Source of the DNA: Mesorhizobium shangrilense
GTDB lineage: Bacteria; Pseudomonadota; Alphaproteobacteria; Rhizobiales; Rhizobiaceae
Assembly (NCBI RefSeq): GCF_040537815.1
Contig: NZ_JBEWSZ010000001.1
Span: 186,001-250,000 of the forward strand
Direction: 5' to 3'
DNA length: 64,000 bases
Translations under genes and position numbers: made by a program
The notes under the pieces: generated by a model
Databases searched by the model: none
Seen by the model: the letters and a program-made list of their open reading frames with translations, nothing else
What the model was told of the DNA's origin: nothing
In this document: in pieces, positions 9,336 through 18,336 of the stretch
Layout: each line of letters opens with the position of its first letter
How positions within the stretch are numbered: position 1 is the first letter of the stretch

Positions 9336-9746
9336 CTACGCACCCTGCTTGTCGAACTTCCGGATTGCCTCGGCGGTGACAGGCGTGAAGAAGTTGACCA
9401 GATTGCCGTCGGGATCGCGAAACAGGAGCGAGCGGTTGCCCCAGGGCATGGTGGTCGGCTCCTGCACGATGGCGCCGGCGAGGGTTCCCGACAGCCGGTC
9501 GAATTCGGCATCGACGTCGCCGACGCGGAATTCGAGGATGGCGGTGTGGTTGTCGGCGGGGCGGGCAATATCGCCGCCGAACAGCTGCAGGGTGCGCGTG
9601 CTGCCGATGGCCAGCGTGCAGGCCGGTGTCACGAGCTCGCCGAAGTCGGGCGTGTACATCGTCACGGCCATGCCGGTGATCTCCTCGTAGAAGCGCGCCA
9701 GGCGCTGGACGTCGGTGGTGATGACGCGGATCGAGACGAAATTCAT
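9336..9746 (-). CDS. VOC-family (glyoxalase/bleomycin-resistance fold) protein
   Basis: 136 aa. Two beta-alpha-beta-beta-beta repeats are visible: RVITTDVQRLARFYEEITGM and, near the C-terminus, WGNRSLLFRDPDGNLVNFFTP. This is the vicinal-oxygen-chelate fold used by glyoxalases, dioxygenases and antibiotic-binding proteins. Start 9746 has a GGAAG site; the longer frame would overlap the divergent regulator. Likely controlled by the WYL-type regulator 95 bp away on the other strand (inference). Substrate not known. Confidence 0.85.
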   Translation of the reverse strand: MNFVSIRVITTDVQRLARFYEEITGMAVTMYTPDFGELVTPACTLAIGSTRTLQLFGGDIARPADNHTAILEFRVGDVDAEFDRLSGTLAGAIVQEPTTMPWGNRSLLFRDPDGNLVNFFTPVTAEAIRKFDKQGA

Positions 9747-9841
9747 GATGGTCTTCCCTTGTTGGCTGAAGCCCGCGACCGGGCCTGTAACCGACTGGTA
9801 AACCGGGGCTGCTGCCAGCATAGTGGCAACAGGAGGACGCA

Positions 9842-10555
9842 ATGCGCCGCGCCGATCGACTGTTCCAGATCATCCAGATCATGCGGCGCTCCAGCCGTCC
9901 GGTGACGGCCAGTCAACTGGCCGAGGAGCTCGAAGTGTCGAAGCGCTCGGTGTACCGCGACATCGCCGACCTGATCGGACAGCGTGTGCCGATCGAGGGC
10001 GCGGCGGGTCTGGGCTACGTGCTCGACCCGGATTTCGACATGCCGCCGCTGATGCTGACGCCCGACGAGCTGGAGGCGGCCGTGCTGGGTGCGCAATGGG
10101 TGGCGGACAAGGGCGACGCGGTGCTGGCGGCGGCCGCGCGCGACCTGATCGCCAAGATATCGGCAGGCGTTCCCGAACATCTACGCCCCTTCATCGCCAA
10201 CCCGACCATCGGCCCGACCATGGGCGCGCCGCCGGGCAGAGGGACCGCGCCGGACGGCATCGATGTCACGCGCACCCGGCAGTGGATCCGCAGCGGCCGC
10301 AAGATCCATATAAGCTACCGCGACGACCAGGGCAGGGAGAGCGAGCGGACGATCTGGCCGGTGATCATCGGCTATGCCGAAACCGTCCGGCTGCTCGCCG
10401 CCTGGTGCGAGCTGCGCTCGACCTTCCGGCATTTTCGGATGGATCGCATCATCGCCGCCGAATTCCTGGACGAGCGCCACGGCCGCCGGCCCGTCGATCT
10501 CAAGGCGCAATGGACGCGCCACTTCGAGGCCGAGCGCCGCGTCAGCCTGTTCTGA
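9842..10555 (+). CDS. YafY-type HTH/WYL-domain transcriptional regulator
   Basis: 237 aa. N-terminal DeoR-like helix-turn-helix (RPVTASQLAEELEVSKRSVYRDIADL) followed by a WYL-type ligand domain (RKIHISYRDDQGRESERTIW ... LLAAWCELRSTFRHFRMDRI). The AGGAGGACGC ribosome site is strong. Divergent from the VOC gene, the usual arrangement in rhizobia, where the regulator governs the neighbouring glyoxalase-like gene. The effector is unknown. Confidence 0.87.
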   Translation: MRRADRLFQIIQIMRRSSRPVTASQLAEELEVSKRSVYRDIADLIGQRVPIEGAAGLGYVLDPDFDMPPLMLTPDELEAAVLGAQWVADKGDAVLAAAARDLIAKISAGVPEHLRPFIANPTIGPTMGAPPGRGTAPDGIDVTRTRQWIRSGRKIHISYRDDQGRESERTIWPVIIGYAETVRLLAAWCELRSTFRHFRMDRIIAAEFLDERHGRRPVDLKAQWTRHFEAERRVSLF

Positions 10556-10594
10556 CGCGAGGCGATCGGGGAGGCGGGTGACCGGTTCTTCGCG

Positions 10595-11590
10595 CTATGT
10601 CGTCTCGCGCTGGATCACCGTTGGCTCCATCAGCACCATCCGGCGCGGATGGGTGGGATCATCCAGGAAATCGATGAGCGCGCCGATCGCCAGATGGCCG
10701 GCCTCCGAAATGCGCCTTTCGATCGTCGACAGGGGCCGGACGAGAAGCGGCGCGATGTAGATGTTGTCGAAGCCCATCACCGCGCAGTCTTCGGGAACGC
10801 TCAGGCCTCGTTCGCGAAGCGCCACGGTGGCGCCCATCGCCAGCATGTCGCTCATGCAGCACATGGCGGAGAAGCTGGTGCGGTCGAGCAGGGTGCGTGT
10901 CGCCAGCAGTCCGAACCGATGGTTGAAGGCGCCGCACTCGATCAGGTCGGGATCGACCGGCAGCCCGGCCTCGCGATGCGCCCGCTCGAACCCCGCGCGC
11001 CTGATCCGGGTGTTCGAGGCCAGGGGGTTGCCGCTGACGAAGGCGATGCGGCTGTGTCCGTTGGCGATCAGATGGCTGGCCGACAGGAAGGCGCCGATCT
11101 CGTAATCGGTGTCGATGCGCGCGGCGAGGCAATCGAGGTCGGGAACCTCCCGGTCCATCGACACCAGGGGGATGCGAAGCCTCTCCAGCAGCCCGGCATC
11201 CGGAATCAGGTCGCTGGCGGCGAGTACGATGCCATCGACACCGTGGCTGGCGAGGAAGGTCAGATGCGACGCCTCTTTTTCGGGGTCGCTGTCGGAATTG
11301 CACAGGATTGTCGAATAGCCGCGCTCGCGCGCGGCCTCGTCGCAGGCGCGGACCAGCTCGGTGAAATAGGCATTGAGGATATCCGGCACGATGATGCCGA
11401 TGACGCGCGAACTGCGGGTGATCAGCGAGCGGGCAATCGAGTTGGGCGTGTAGTTGAGTTCCTTGACCAGGGCCCGGATTTTTCCCCGGGTCTCCTCGCT
11501 TATGAACTGGTCTTTCCGGTTGAGGACCTTTGAAACCGTTGCGGTCGATACACCAGCCCGCCGGGCGATATCCTTGATCGTCGTTGCCAC
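10595..11590 (-). CDS. LacI-family transcriptional repressor
   Basis: 331 aa. Helix-turn-helix and hinge TTIKDIARRAGVSTATVSKV at the N-terminus, then a periplasmic-binding-protein-like effector domain (VIGIIVPDILNAYFTELVRA, VDGIVLAASDL, AVMGFDNIYIAPLL). The start is taken as GTG at 11590, which gives the standard LacI N-terminus; the frame open to 11641 would add an unlikely Arg/Trp-rich leader. An 18-bp perfect palindrome lies 147 bp upstream, between this gene and the divergent ABC uptake operon, which it most likely represses in the absence of a nucleoside-like inducer (inference). Confidence 0.88.
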   Translation of the reverse strand: MATTIKDIARRAGVSTATVSKVLNRKDQFISEETRGKIRALVKELNYTPNSIARSLITRSSRVIGIIVPDILNAYFTELVRACDEAARERGYSTILCNSDSDPEKEASHLTFLASHGVDGIVLAASDLIPDAGLLERLRIPLVSMDREVPDLDCLAARIDTDYEIGAFLSASHLIANGHSRIAFVSGNPLASNTRIRRAGFERAHREAGLPVDPDLIECGAFNHRFGLLATRTLLDRTSFSAMCCMSDMLAMGATVALRERGLSVPEDCAVMGFDNIYIAPLLVRPLSTIERRISEAGHLAIGALIDFLDDPTHPRRMVLMEPTVIQRETT

Positions 11591-11736
11591 ATTCCCTCGC
11601 CACCTCGACCAGCGACAGCCTGTCTCCAGCCGCCATCGCAACGTCGATCCGCGATTAGCACGGATACCGATTCCGAGAAACAGGTCGCGCGATCGACAGC
11701 CTTCGCCGCGCGATTGACAACCGCGATATTAGCATC

Positions 11737-11754
11737 TAGGTAAACGTTTACCTA
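11737..11754. promoter_or_regulatory. LacI-type operator (18-bp perfect palindrome)
   Basis: TAGGTAAACGTTTACCTA is identical on both strands and centred on CG, the typical pattern for LacI-family repressors. It lies between the LacI gene and the ABC transporter operon, 134 bp before the ATPase ATG. A site here can control the operon and the repressor gene itself. Confidence 0.85.
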
Positions 11755-11887
11755 CGCAAGTTCTTCGTCGTTCTACGCGTCGGAAGGCTTCCGTTGGTTA
11801 CCAGGCACATCCGGGGAGGGTCGGGTGTGTCTTGGGGGATTTATGCTTTTTCGAGACGGCGCCTGCCTGCATCGAAGGGATTTCTGA

Positions 11888-12691
11888 ATGCGACAAACGC
11901 TTGAGCCGGGCGCTGTCGGCGAGGAGGCTACCGGATTGCGAACATCACCCGTGACCAAACTGTCGATCGAGAAACTCAATGTCAGTTTCGGGTCGGTGAC
12001 CGCGCTCAGCGATGTCAGCCTCGACATCGCCGATGGCGAATTCGTCTGCATCCTCGGCGCCTCCGGCTGCGGCAAGAGCACGCTGTTCAATGTCGTCTCG
12101 GGACTGCTGCAGGCGACGTCGGGCAAGATTGTGCTCGACGGCCAGGACGTCAGCAGCCGTCCCGGCCAGGTCGGCTACATGCTGCAGAAGGATCTGATGC
12201 TGCCCTGGCGCACCGTGCTCGGCAACATCACGCTGGCGGCGTCGCTGACGCGTGGTGCCACGGCCAGGGACCAGGAACAGGCAGCCGAACTGGCGACGCG
12301 TTATGGCCTGGGCGACTTCCTCAACCACTATCCGCACGCACTGTCGGGCGGCATGCGCCAGCGCGTCGCCATGATGCGCACGATCGCCGCGGGACGGCAG
12401 GTGATGCTGCTCGACGAACCGTTCGGCGCGCTCGACGCGCAGACGCGCCTTGGCATGCAGCAATGGCTGCTGCAGCTGTGGCGCGACCTCAACCGCACCA
12501 TCCTGTTCGTCACCCATGACGTCGACGAGGCGATCTATCTTGCCGACCGCATCGTGGTGATGACGCCGCGCCCCGGCCGCATCGCCGAGATCCTGACCGT
12601 CGACCTGCCCAGGCCACGGCCGCTGGAAGTGTTGACGACCGACGTTTTCGTCGGCCTGAAGCGGCAGATCATGAAGCACCTCTACCACTGA
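11888..12691 (+). CDS. ABC transporter ATP-binding protein (NitT/TauT type)
   Basis: 267 aa as drawn. Walker A GASGCGKST at residues 57-65, Q-loop YMLQKDLMLPWRTV, signature LSGGMRQR, Walker B VMLLDEPF and switch His VTHD are all present. The closest pattern is the nitrate/taurine/HMP group of uptake ATPases. The first 16-22 residues do not look like family sequence: a TTG at 11936, preceded at the right distance by GAGGAGG, would give a 251-aa protein with the normal N-terminus and may be the true start. First gene of the operon behind the LacI operator. Confidence 0.9.
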   Translation: MRQTLEPGAVGEEATGLRTSPVTKLSIEKLNVSFGSVTALSDVSLDIADGEFVCILGASGCGKSTLFNVVSGLLQATSGKIVLDGQDVSSRPGQVGYMLQKDLMLPWRTVLGNITLAASLTRGATARDQEQAAELATRYGLGDFLNHYPHALSGGMRQRVAMMRTIAAGRQVMLLDEPFGALDAQTRLGMQQWLLQLWRDLNRTILFVTHDVDEAIYLADRIVVMTPRPGRIAEILTVDLPRPRPLEVLTTDVFVGLKRQIMKHLYH

Positions 12692-12710
12692 TCCAGGGAA
12701 GGTCACCGAA

Positions 12711-13523
12711 ATGAACACACGGTTTGGAGCGGCCGCAGGGCCGTTCATGATCTGGGTCGTGGCCATGGTGCTGATCCTGGCCTCCTGGCAGGTGCTGGTA
12801 TGGGTCACCGGGCTGCCGCCCTATGTCATTCCGCCGCCGGCGCTTGCCTTCTCGACGCTGTTCGACAATTGGCCCCGGCTTTCGGTGCTGACCGGCCAGA
12901 CGCTCTATGAAACCGCTGTTGGTTACCTGCTCGGCGCGCTCATCGGCTTCCTGCTCGCCCTCGCGATGGGGCAGATCCGCGTGGTGCAGCGGCTGGTCAT
13001 GCCGGCACTGATCATCTCGCAGGCCGTGCCGATCGTCGCCATCGCAGCACCCCTGGTCATCGTCTTCGGCTTCGGCCTGACGCCAAAGCTGATCATCGTC
13101 GCCTGGATCGTGTTCTTCCCGGTCGTCGTCAACGTGCTCGACGGACTGGCTTCGGTCGACCGCGACATGCTGAACCTCGCCCGCCTGATGGGCGGCGGCG
13201 GGTTGCGCACCTTCGCCATCGTCAAGCTGCCGGCCTGCATCGGCCCGCTGTTTTCCGGCCTCAAGATCGGCGCCACCTATGCGGTGACGGGCGCGGTGAT
13301 CGGCGAATGGACGGCATCGTCCAAGCAGGGCCTGGGCACGTATCTGCTGACCGCCAACGCGCAGATGAACACCGTCGGCGTCTACGCGGCCATGCTGCTT
13401 TTGACCGTCATCGGCGTCGGCTCGTTCCTGCTGGTGTTCGGGCTCGAAGTGCTGATGACGCCATGGCGCTCGCGCTCCACCGCACCGGCATGGGCGCAGT
13501 GGAAGCCAGCGCGGACCGCGTGA
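12711..13523 (+). CDS. ABC transporter permease (NitT/TauT type)
   Basis: 270 aa with about six membrane segments. The cytoplasmic EAA-type loop (ARLMGGGGLRTFAIVKLPACI) that contacts the ATPase is present. An AGGGAAGG ribosome site lies 19 bp after the upstream stop. One permease gene only, so it should act as a homodimer with two copies of the ATPase. The substrate is shared with the binding protein encoded next. Confidence 0.9.
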   Translation: MNTRFGAAAGPFMIWVVAMVLILASWQVLVWVTGLPPYVIPPPALAFSTLFDNWPRLSVLTGQTLYETAVGYLLGALIGFLLALAMGQIRVVQRLVMPALIISQAVPIVAIAAPLVIVFGFGLTPKLIIVAWIVFFPVVVNVLDGLASVDRDMLNLARLMGGGGLRTFAIVKLPACIGPLFSGLKIGATYAVTGAVIGEWTASSKQGLGTYLLTANAQMNTVGVYAAMLLLTVIGVGSFLLVFGLEVLMTPWRSRSTAPAWAQWKPARTA

Positions 13524-13576
13524 AGCGGCCACCCATCTCGAAATACCACCAACGATAACCGGAGGAGTTAGTTGAT

Positions 13577-14560
13577 ATGACCTATACAAGGATGATCTCG
13601 GCAACCGTGGGCCTGCTTGCCTTGGGTGCTGCCTTTGGTGCGGCACCAGCCGCTGCCGCCGACCTCACCACGGTTCGCTTCGTCTATGACTGGCCGAGTG
13701 CCGACTTCGAGTTGATCCCGACGCTGGTCGGCCAGCAGAAGGGCTTTTATGAAGCCGAGGGCCTCAAGGTCGATGTCATCTTCCCGCCGGACTCGCAGAC
13801 CACCGCGCGGCTGCTCGCCGTCGGCCAGGCCGAGATCGGCTTCGAGGCCACCACCGACGTCGTGTTCGGCGCTTCGCAGGGCATCCCAATCACCTCGATC
13901 GGCCTCTACACGAAGAGCAACAATTGGGGCCTGTTCGGCCGTCCCGGCGAGCCGCTTTCGCTCGACAATCTGAAGGGCAAGTCGATCGCCATCTACACCG
14001 ACTCCTGGACCAAGGCGATGATGCCTTTCGTGCTCAAGGCGGCCAAGCTGACCGAGGACGACGTCAAGCTGATCATCGCGCAGGATTCCGACACCAACCT
14101 GCTGCTCGCCGGCAAGATCGACATTGCCACCAACACCGAGAACTACCTGGTGCCGCAGGTTCAGGAGACGCTGAAGAAGGACCCGACCGCGCTTGTCGGC
14201 AAGGCCGCCGGCGCGCCCGACGTGCCGGTGTGGACCTACACCGCTTCCACCGACTACCTGGCTGCTCATGGCGACGTCGCCAAGAAGTGGATGCGCGCCA
14301 CGATCAAGGCGACCGAATGGGCCGTCGAACATCCCGACGAAGCAGCCGATATGTTCACCAAGGCTTACCCGGAAGGCGGCAGCCTTGCCTACAACGTCTC
14401 CGGCTGGAAGCTGACCGCCGCGCTGATGAAGGGCGACACCGGCTACATGATGCAGGAAGACAAGAACTGGCTGCCGATCGCCCAGGCGCTGAAGGACACC
14501 GACCAGATCAAGGACGTCCTCCCAGCCTCGAAATACTACACCAACGAACTGCTGAAATAG
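13577..14560 (+). CDS. ABC transporter substrate-binding protein (NMT1/THI5-like)
   Basis: 327 aa. Signal peptide: basic start, hydrophobic core and AAPAAAADL cleavage region near residue 28. The mature part opens TTVRFVYDWPSADFELIPTL and has the NMT1/THI5 pattern (GQQKGFYEAEGLKVDV, AVGQAEIGFEATTDVV), the fold of pyrimidine-precursor, riboflavin and sulfonate binding proteins. GGAGGAG site upstream. Because a nucleoside hydrolase follows, a nucleoside or pyrimidine-like ligand is my best guess, but this is inference from context. Confidence 0.88.
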   Translation: MTYTRMISATVGLLALGAAFGAAPAAAADLTTVRFVYDWPSADFELIPTLVGQQKGFYEAEGLKVDVIFPPDSQTTARLLAVGQAEIGFEATTDVVFGASQGIPITSIGLYTKSNNWGLFGRPGEPLSLDNLKGKSIAIYTDSWTKAMMPFVLKAAKLTEDDVKLIIAQDSDTNLLLAGKIDIATNTENYLVPQVQETLKKDPTALVGKAAGAPDVPVWTYTASTDYLAAHGDVAKKWMRATIKATEWAVEHPDEAADMFTKAYPEGGSLAYNVSGWKLTAALMKGDTGYMMQEDKNWLPIAQALKDTDQIKDVLPASKYYTNELLK

Positions 14561-14582
14561 GCGCGACATCGCCTCTCACGAC

Positions 14583-14613
14583 AAGGGTCACCCCAAGCGG
14601 GGTGACCCTTTTT
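14583..14613 (+). terminator. Strong hairpin with U-tract between binding protein and nucleoside hydrolase
   Basis: 12-bp perfect stem (AAGGGTCACCCC / GGGGTGACCCTT) with loop AAGC, followed by TTT. It lies 22 bp after the binding-protein stop and before the nucleoside hydrolase start. It probably ends or dampens the transporter transcript so that the hydrolase is made at a lower level by read-through, or has its own promoter. Confidence 0.85.
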
Positions 14614-14638
14614 ACCGCTACACAGGAAATGGACTTGC

Positions 14639-15553
14639 ATGGCCAAGAGCAGAATTATCGTTGATTGCGACCCCGGCGTGGACGACGCCATCGCGCTTCT
14701 CCTGGCGTTTGCCTCGCCCGACGAGATCGAGATCGTCGGCATCACGACGGTCAACGGCAATGTCTCGCTGCCGTTGACCACGCGCAACGCCTTGCGCATC
14801 ACCGCCATGGCCGGCCGCCAGGATATTCCGGTCCATGCCGGCTGCAGCCGCCCGATCATGCCGGGTCATCCGAGGGAGCCCTCGGTGCACGGGCTCGACG
14901 GCCTTGGCGATCTCGGCGTGGCCGATGCCACCCACGAGGCTGAGCGCCAGCACGCCGTCGACTTCATCATCGACACCGTGATGCGCGAGCCCGGCCAGAT
15001 CACGCTGTGCCCGATCGGGCCGCTGACCAACATCGCGCTGGCGCTGATCAAGGAGCCGTCCATTGCGGCCAAGATCAAGGCCATCGTCCTCATGGGCGGC
15101 GCCGTCTTCAATCCGGGCAACACCGCGACCGATGCCGAGTTCAACATCTGGATCGATCCGCACGCGGCGCAGATCGTGCTGTCGTCGGGCATCCCGATGA
15201 CCATGTTCGGACTGGACGTGACCCGGCATGCCACGCTGACCCAGGAGCGGTTCGACCAGCTGGAGCGCGACAGCAGCCCGATCATGAAGACGGCCATCGC
15301 CATGATGCGCTACTATGGCAGCGGCGACGCCAGCCTGCATGACCCCTGCGTGACCGCCTTCCTGATCGACCCCACCCTGTTCAAGGGCGTCGATGCGGTG
15401 GTTGAGGTCGACTGCGATCCCAAGGGCGCCTATGGCCGCACGCGGGCGGTCGAGAATGGCGCGGGCCAGGGCCTTCCGGTCTGCCATGTCATCACCGAGG
15501 TGGATGACTCCAGGCTGTTCCAGCTCATCGACCAGCGGCTGCGGCTTCTGTAG
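14639..15553 (+). CDS. Nucleoside hydrolase (inosine/uridine-preferring family)
   Basis: 304 aa. The signature DCDPGVDDAIALLLA near residue 10 gives the Asp cluster that holds the catalytic Ca2+. VNGNVSLPLTTRNALRI, LCPIGPLTNIALAL and VLMGGAVF are further conserved blocks. The enzyme splits the N-glycosidic bond of ribonucleosides to base and ribose. It follows the ABC operon behind a hairpin, so imported nucleosides could be cleaved at once. The IFG/RihA-B-C subgroup cannot be settled by eye. Confidence 0.92.
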   Translation: MAKSRIIVDCDPGVDDAIALLLAFASPDEIEIVGITTVNGNVSLPLTTRNALRITAMAGRQDIPVHAGCSRPIMPGHPREPSVHGLDGLGDLGVADATHEAERQHAVDFIIDTVMREPGQITLCPIGPLTNIALALIKEPSIAAKIKAIVLMGGAVFNPGNTATDAEFNIWIDPHAAQIVLSSGIPMTMFGLDVTRHATLTQERFDQLERDSSPIMKTAIAMMRYYGSGDASLHDPCVTAFLIDPTLFKGVDAVVEVDCDPKGAYGRTRAVENGAGQGLPVCHVITEVDDSRLFQLIDQRLRLL

Positions 15554-15663
15554 TTGCAGCTGAGGCGCCTGCGGCCGCCATTATCCTCGGAAAAGATGCG
15601 TCGGAGGCTTCGGGCTTTCGTCCGGGCCGCCGACGAAGCCGCTCCCCTCGGACAGTTTCCGCG

Positions 15664-16044
15664 TTACGCGCTTCGCCAGATCGCGCAGTAGGAATTGATG
15701 TCGGACCTGAACTGGACGATCTTCAATCTGTCACGGGCGGCGGCGATCTTGCGTTGTTTCATATAGTTGGCGTCGCCGACATCCCACCTCCAGAGGAGAT
15801 TTCTGGGATTCGGCGCCCATTTGGTACGCAACAGGTATTCGGGGGGTGAGGTGCTTTTGTCCGACCAGCAGTCGATGGCGACAGGCATCATGCCATCTGC
15901 TTGCATCTGCTTGCTCTCGGCGTTCGCCTGATCCGTGGTCAGCCAGCCGTCATCCCGTCTGGCGCTGGTGGCGCAGCCTGCAACCACCAGACAAAGTCCT
16001 GCAAAGGCAGCCAACTTCAGGCCCGAGTGACGTCGATCGCTCAT
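15664..16044 (-). CDS. Small lipoprotein, unknown function
   Basis: 126 aa. Signal sequence LKLAAFAGLCLVVAGCATSA with a lipobox (VAGC, Cys about residue 23), so it is probably lipidated and anchored in the envelope. The mature part has three further Cys/Trp-rich places (AIDCWSDKS, NLLWRWDVGD, INSYCAIWRSA). AAAGGAGGCG upstream fixes the start at 16044 rather than 16101. No family recognised; the neighbours do not suggest a role. Confidence 0.75.
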   Translation of the reverse strand: MSDRRHSGLKLAAFAGLCLVVAGCATSARRDDGWLTTDQANAESKQMQADGMMPVAIDCWSDKSTSPPEYLLRTKWAPNPRNLLWRWDVGDANYMKQRKIAAARDRLKIVQFRSDINSYCAIWRSA

Positions 16045-16408
16045 CTGGTGCGCCTCCTTTGGTCCGGACGTCAGGAAACCATCTATGTCCCTGGCTGACA
16101 AGGTCTCTGGCTGACAGGCGAAAGCGCTTCGTCGTCGGCGAAGAGGATTCCAACGCGTCCATGCGCCGGCGGCGAGATGCCATGTTCCAGCTCATCTACC
16201 GGCCACGGCCCATGACCGCCGGTACAGGGATCATGCCGGCGTGTTCAGCATGCCACACCTGTCTTCCCTCCCGATTGATCATGTGCAGCGTTCAGGGGGG
16301 CAGGGTGGGGAGCCTTGACTTACACCAGCCGAGGCATGGATGACCGCTTCGCGCCCTCATTCGGTCATTCGTGCCAAAGTTTCTTTGCTCCTAAAAGCCG
16401 CCATTCGG
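16045..16408. other. Intergenic region
   Basis: About 360 bp between the lipoprotein start and the end of the LysR gene, both leftward. Open frames here lack ribosome sites and protein-like composition. No repeat, hairpin or operator noticed. Confidence 0.4.
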
Positions 16409-17332
16409 TCATCTGGCCGGCGACGGCTGCACCGTCGCCTCGCGCGATACGGACAGTCCCCCGAGCAGCGGCGCGTACGCGGCGAGGCTGCGGGATACGA
16501 ACTCGGTGAAGAGCCGCACACGCTTCGTCTTGCGTGTCTCCCCCTGTGTGAGAAGCCAAACCGTTCCGTACATGTGCAGGTCGGTACCCGGCACCCTCAC
16601 CAGCAGGGGGTCGGCATCGCCGATGAAGCACGGCAGCGTCGTCATCCCGATCCCTTGCCGTACGGCAACGATCTGCGCCTCGCCGTCCGTGGTCCTGAAT
16701 GGAACCCCCGTGGTGCGAACCTCACCCTCGCTGGCCCAGTCCGGGATGTCATGAATGCTTATGACGATCCACCGGATGGGATCCGGCGCGCCCGCACGCC
16801 ACGCGGCTAGTCGATCCCGGGACATGTAGACGCCGCCGAACAGCTCCGGTCCCTTCAGGCCGTGAAGATTGAGCGGCAGGGTTTTGCGGTCGTAGACGAC
16901 GCGGATCGCGACGTCGGCCTCTCGGTTGGTCAGATTTGCCAGTTCGCCGGACGACAAGATTTCCATCTCGATGTCCCGATGCAGACGCGCGAAATCGGCG
17001 AAGTCCGGCATGAGCAGATGTGTCGCGAGGGTCGGTGCCAGTGTCACGCGCAGAAGCCCGCGCACGCTCTGGTCGCGCCCCAAGACGCGCGTCTCCAGCT
17101 GGTGCGACGACGCTTCCATCTGTTCCGCGAGTTCGAGGACCTCCTCCCCCGCAGTCGTCAGGCGGTAGCCCGAAGGCAGCTTTTCGAACATGTGCGCCCC
17201 GAGGCGGTCCTCGAGTTGGGCGATGCGTCGCAGCACGGTCGCGTGGTTCACACCGAGGCGCTTGGCGGCGGCCCGCACCGAGCCTCCGCGTGCGACGGCA
17301 AGAAAGTAGCGAACGTCATCCCAGTCGATCAT
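16409..17332 (-). CDS. LysR-family transcriptional regulator
   Basis: 307 aa from the ATG at 17332; a GTG at 17347 would add five residues. The N-terminal winged helix-turn-helix (DVRYFLAVARGGSVRAAAKR, LGVNHATVLRRIAQLEDRLG) and the C-terminal effector-binding part (IRVVYDRKTLPLNLHGLKGP, AVRQGIGMTTLPCFIGDADP) fit the LysR family. It is divergent from the SDR-led cluster with 221 bp between the starts, the classic LysR arrangement, and so probably activates that cluster. Confidence 0.87.
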   Translation of the reverse strand: MIDWDDVRYFLAVARGGSVRAAAKRLGVNHATVLRRIAQLEDRLGAHMFEKLPSGYRLTTAGEEVLELAEQMEASSHQLETRVLGRDQSVRGLLRVTLAPTLATHLLMPDFADFARLHRDIEMEILSSGELANLTNREADVAIRVVYDRKTLPLNLHGLKGPELFGGVYMSRDRLAAWRAGAPDPIRWIVISIHDIPDWASEGEVRTTGVPFRTTDGEAQIVAVRQGIGMTTLPCFIGDADPLLVRVPGTDLHMYGTVWLLTQGETRKTKRVRLFTEFVSRSLAAYAPLLGGLSVSREATVQPSPAR

Positions 17333-17553
17333 GGTGCAATCCGGCACCGCACGGTGCGCCTTCCAAAGCCCGTATCTAGCACATCGACCAGAGGTATGGC
17401 GATCGTCACACTGACATCAGTCGCCCAGCCGGATCTATTTCGCACCACCGATGTGCGCGCTTCCTCACTGAACGCCTGACCCCGGCAGACCCATCTTGAG
17501 GGTCTCGGGGCGTTCCCGGATGACCAAGGCGGAAGCCTGGAAGGATGCACGAC

Positions 17554-18288
17554 ATGACCAGACTGAATGGAAAGACCGCCGTCATCACCGGCGGCGCCAC
17601 CGGCATCGGCCGCGCCGCAGCGAAGCGATTCGTCGAGGAGGGCGCCTTCGTCTTCATCTTCGGCCGCCGACAGGAAGTGCTCGACGCCGCTGTGGCGGAC
17701 CTCGGGCCCAATGCCCGCGCGGTGAAAGGCTCGGTCTCGAATGAGGCCGACCTCGACCGGCTCTACGCGGCTGTGAAGGCCGAGCGCGGAAGCCTCGATA
17801 TCGTCTTCGCCAATGCCGGGGCGGGAAGCCCGCTTCCGCTCGGCCAGATCACCGCCGAGCACATTGACGAAACCTTCGACACCAATGTGAAGGGCACGAT
17901 CTTCACGGTCCAGAAGGCGTTGCCGCTGTTGGGCCCGGGCGGTTCGATCATCCTGACCGGATCGAGCGCCGGTACCACGGGCGCCCCGGCATTCACCGCC
18001 TACAGCGCGAGCAAGGCGGCCGTGCGCAATCTCGCGCGGACCTGGGCGGAGGACCTGAAGGGCACCGGCATCCGGGTAAATGTGTTGTCGCCCGGGGCGA
18101 CGGCGACCGAACTCGCGAAGGAAGCGCTGGGCGAGGAGGGCCAGAAGGCCTACGGCGCGATGACTCCGCTCCAGCGCATGGCCGATCCGGCGGAGATCGG
18201 GGCCGTGGCCGCCTTTCTCGCGTCGCCGGACAGCAGCTTCATGACCGCCAGCGAGGTCGCCGTCGACGGCGGCCTGGCGCAACTTTGA
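17554..18288 (+). CDS. Short-chain dehydrogenase/reductase (SDR), first of a tandem pair
   Basis: 244 aa. NAD(P)-binding TGGATGIG at the N-terminus, NAGAG motif, catalytic Ser in LTGSSAG and YSASK with Tyr/Lys: a complete classical SDR. GGAAGG before the ATG at 17554 favours this over 17545. First gene of the five-gene cluster divergent from LysR. It resembles the next gene closely (RFVEEGA, DLDRLYA, FANAGAG, FTVQKALPL in both), so the pair arose by duplication or joint acquisition. The substrate is unknown. Confidence 0.9.
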   Translation: MTRLNGKTAVITGGATGIGRAAAKRFVEEGAFVFIFGRRQEVLDAAVADLGPNARAVKGSVSNEADLDRLYAAVKAERGSLDIVFANAGAGSPLPLGQITAEHIDETFDTNVKGTIFTVQKALPLLGPGGSIILTGSSAGTTGAPAFTAYSASKAAVRNLARTWAEDLKGTGIRVNVLSPGATATELAKEALGEEGQKAYGAMTPLQRMADPAEIGAVAAFLASPDSSFMTASEVAVDGGLAQL

Positions 18289-18336
18289 CCCCAGCGCGGT
18301 CCCGCGTCTGGGCAACACAACGAAGGATAGAACATC

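Noticed and set aside
12669..13646. 325-codon minus-strand frame
   Set aside because: His/Asp/Arg-rich antisense of the ABC permease.
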